The notes under the pieces: model-generated
The model's database searches: none
What the model saw: only the letters and a program-made list of their open reading frames with translations
What the model was told of the DNA's origin: nothing
Shown here: in pieces, positions 31,596-33,141 of the stretch
Layout: every line of letters starts with the position of its first letter
Position numbering within the stretch: position 1 is the first letter of the stretch
DNA from: Candidatus Rokuibacteriota bacterium
GTDB lineage: Bacteria > Methylomirabilota > Methylomirabilia > Rokubacteriales > CSP1-6
Length of the DNA stretch: 33,141 nucleotides
Direction: 5' to 3'
NCBI GenBank assembly: GCA_003220475.1
Contig: QHSO01000005.1
Location: 12,568-45,708 of the forward strand
Program-made: the position numbers and the translations under genes

Positions 31596-32596
31596 CGGCA
31601 GAGGTCGAGGACGAGCGCGGTGAGCTCGGCGTGCGGCTCGCCGCTCGACTTCACGCGCAGCTCCGCCTCCCAGCAGCGCTCGAGGCGGCGCGCCAGCACC
31701 GCCGCCGGGGCGGCGGCCGGACCGCGCGCGATGGCGTCGACGACGGGCGGCGGCTTGCGCACGAGGCGCGCGATCTGCTCGGCTCCCTGCCCGCGTGCCG
31801 TGAGATCGGCCACGATGATCGTGGCGCGCACGTCGGCCGTGAGCAGTGCCAGCAGCCGCATCGGCTCCTCCGTGGCCAGCAGACGGTCGAGCGTGCGCAG
31901 CGCCGTGCCGGCTTCGCGTCGCTGCACGGCTCGGGTGAGGTCGAACACACCGCTCAGGCGATGCTCGCCCACGACCGCCGTCACTTCCTTCACGCCGACG
32001 GCGCGGTTGTCGTGCCCTCCCGCCAGCGCGGCCTTGCGCGCCTCGCCGAGCAGCGTCGCGCCGTCCTCGCCGACCCACTGCACCAGCAGGCGCGCCGCCT
32101 CGTCACTGACCGTCAGGCCTTCGGCGGCGGCGCGCTGCCGCAGCCACGCCTCGGCGCCGCGGGCGTCGCGGGTGGCCAGCGAAACGACGGCCGCGGCGGG
32201 AATGGCGCCCAGCAACCAGTGCTCACGACGATCGCGCGAGGCGGCGAGGGAGTCCTCGGCGAGCAGCAGCAGCGACGTGGCGGTGTTGGGGTCGCGCGCG
32301 TAGGCGGCCAGCGCCTCGGCGCCTTTGGCCGAGAGCGCCTGGCAGCGCCGGACGACCACGAGGCGCATGCCGGTCATGAACGGCAGCGTGCTCGCGGAGC
32401 GCACCACGTCGTCGACCGACGTCTCGGCGCCCTCGAAGACCTCGCGGCCGAGCGCGGCTTCGCCGGCATCACGAAAGAGCCCGCGCGTCGCCGCGGCCAG
32501 CGCGTCGTCGAGCAGCTGCGGATCGGGCCCGTGCAGCAGCGCGACCGGCGGCGGCTGGCCACGACCGGCGAGCTGCAGGAAGGCGGCGTAGTCCAT
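31592..32596 (-). CDS. holA: DNA polymerase III delta subunit
   Basis: Clamp-loader subunit that opens the beta clamp during replication. The 334-residue protein has the delta-family pattern. The N-terminus reads FLQLAGRGQPPPVALLHGPDPQLLDDAL, then STLPFMTGMRLVVVRRCQAL and TSLLLLAED. The lid region (EAARLLVQWVGEDGATLLGEARK) and helical collar (LSGVFDLTRAVQRREAG, then MRLLALLTADVRA) follow. Family identity is low in general, but the order and the position next to lptE support the call. It starts 11 nt after lptE, and its stop overlaps the ceramidase-like start. Confidence 0.93.
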   Translation of the reverse strand: MDYAAFLQLAGRGQPPPVALLHGPDPQLLDDALAAATRGLFRDAGEAALGREVFEGAETSVDDVVRSASTLPFMTGMRLVVVRRCQALSAKGAEALAAYARDPNTATSLLLLAEDSLAASRDRREHWLLGAIPAAAVVSLATRDARGAEAWLRQRAAAEGLTVSDEAARLLVQWVGEDGATLLGEARKAALAGGHDNRAVGVKEVTAVVGEHRLSGVFDLTRAVQRREAGTALRTLDRLLATEEPMRLLALLTADVRATIIVADLTARGQGAEQIARLVRKPPPVVDAIARGPAAAPAAVLARRLERCWEAELRVKSSGEPHAELTALVLDLCR

Positions 32597-32607
32597 CGGG
32601 CCGCCGA

Positions 32608-33117
32608 TCAGAAGCGGTCGAGCGCGAGGCTCACGATCGAGCGTGCGATCTCGCCCGCCGCCTGGGTCAGCGCTGTCTCCTCCTGCGCAATGGTGGCCGA
32701 CACCGGGCCCGCCACACGAAAGTCGGCCTGCTCGGCGACGTTGGCCTGCTGGAACAGCACGCTGTTGCGCCGCACGTCTCGCATGCGGAGATTCAGCACG
32801 ACCAGCAGACGGTATTGCTGCACGTTGAGCGTCTTGTCGAACGCGATGGCGCCGACGCCGTAGCTCATGACCTCGCCGTCGAGAATGGCGTCGGCGTCCG
32901 CGGGACGGACCACCTGCAGCCGGCCGTTCGTCACGAACGCCTGCACGACGGCGCGCGTGATGATCGACTCCACGCCCGGCTGCTGGGTGCGGTTGGCGAA
33001 GATCGGCACGGCGATGGTTCGGACGTGCGACGGCAACGTGCCGCGGAAGGAATAGCCGCAGCCGCCCACGCCGAGGGCCGTGATCGCCAGCGCCAGCACG
33101 GCGAGGCGACGCGTCAC
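32608..33117 (-). CDS. lptE: Outer-membrane LPS assembly lipoprotein LptE
   Basis: Lipoprotein that plugs and helps assemble the LptD translocon. Residues 1-19 are a lipoprotein signal peptide with lipobox VGGC, the acylated Cys at residue 20 and the usual CGYSFRG after it. The rest fits the family: HVRTIAVPIFANRTQQPG, ESIITRAVVQAFV, ADAILDGEV, YRLLVVLNLRMRD and the late VSLAL. Length (169) is normal. The GTG at 33117 is used; another GTG at 33126 is in frame and the true start could even lie beyond the window edge. lptE-holA is a common order, usually after leuS, but the 24 bases upstream are too few to identify leuS. lptD is not in this window. Confidence 0.92.
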   Translation of the reverse strand: MTRRLAVLALAITALGVGGCGYSFRGTLPSHVRTIAVPIFANRTQQPGVESIITRAVVQAFVTNGRLQVVRPADADAILDGEVMSYGVGAIAFDKTLNVQQYRLLVVLNLRMRDVRRNSVLFQQANVAEQADFRVAGPVSATIAQEETALTQAAGEIARSIVSLALDRF

Positions 33118-33141
33118 GCGCGCGTCACGATGTTGACGAGG

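Noticed and set aside
33118-33141. The 3' end of leuS upstream of lptE.
   Set aside because: Only 24 bases remain and no frame gives a convincing C-terminus with a stop.

Overview
This window is a run of housekeeping genes from a high-GC Gram-negative-type bacterium. Almost the whole lipopolysaccharide (LPS) export set is present: lptA, lptB, lptC, lptE and a fused lptF-lptG. The Kdo genes kdsA and kdsD are also here, along with lipid II flipping (murJ), sigma-54 and RapZ. Composition, the many GTG starts and the gene order (lptE-holA, rpsT/murJ, pyrG-kdsA-kdsD-lptCAB-rpoN-rapZ) resemble Rokubacteria/Methylomirabilota-like or deltaproteobacterial genomes. That placement is an impression from gene content, not a computed phylogeny. 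No tRNA, rRNA, CRISPR array, insertion sequence or phage gene was recognised. No gene-free stretch exceeds 300 bases.

Layout: nearly everything is on the minus strand; only lptFG and rpsT are on the plus strand. From high to low coordinates on the minus strand, the first group is lptE, holA and a broken ceramidase-like gene. Next come murJ (divergent from rpsT) and a CBS-like/poly(A)-polymerase-family gene, then pyrG, kdsA and kdsD, tightly packed with 1-nt gaps or stop/start overlaps. After a roughly 78-nt gap come lptC, lptA, lptB, rpoN, rapZ and a bifunctional phosphoglucose/phosphomannose isomerase. A promoter then precedes metK and, after a structured 148-nt spacer, ahcY, a UPF0182 membrane protein and a YdjM-like membrane hydrolase. 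That gene converges on lptFG across a large inverted repeat. A secreted protein of unknown function is divergent from lptFG. Below it are valS, birA and coaX, then guaB3, guaA and the 5' part of dnaE.

Functionally there are four themes: LPS synthesis and export (kdsA, kdsD, lptA/B/C/E/FG), the SAM cycle (metK, ahcY), purine and pyrimidine triphosphate supply (guaB3, guaA, pyrG), and replication and translation (dnaE, holA, valS, rpsT). No complete novel system is visible. The best leads are: the single-polypeptide LptF-LptG; a guaA whose amidotransferase domain differs in base composition from the rest of the gene exactly at the domain border; a 173-bp element with 48-bp inverted arms between lptFG and the hydrolase; structured leaders upstream of guaB3, ahcY and rpsT; and the frameshifted ceramidase-like gene.
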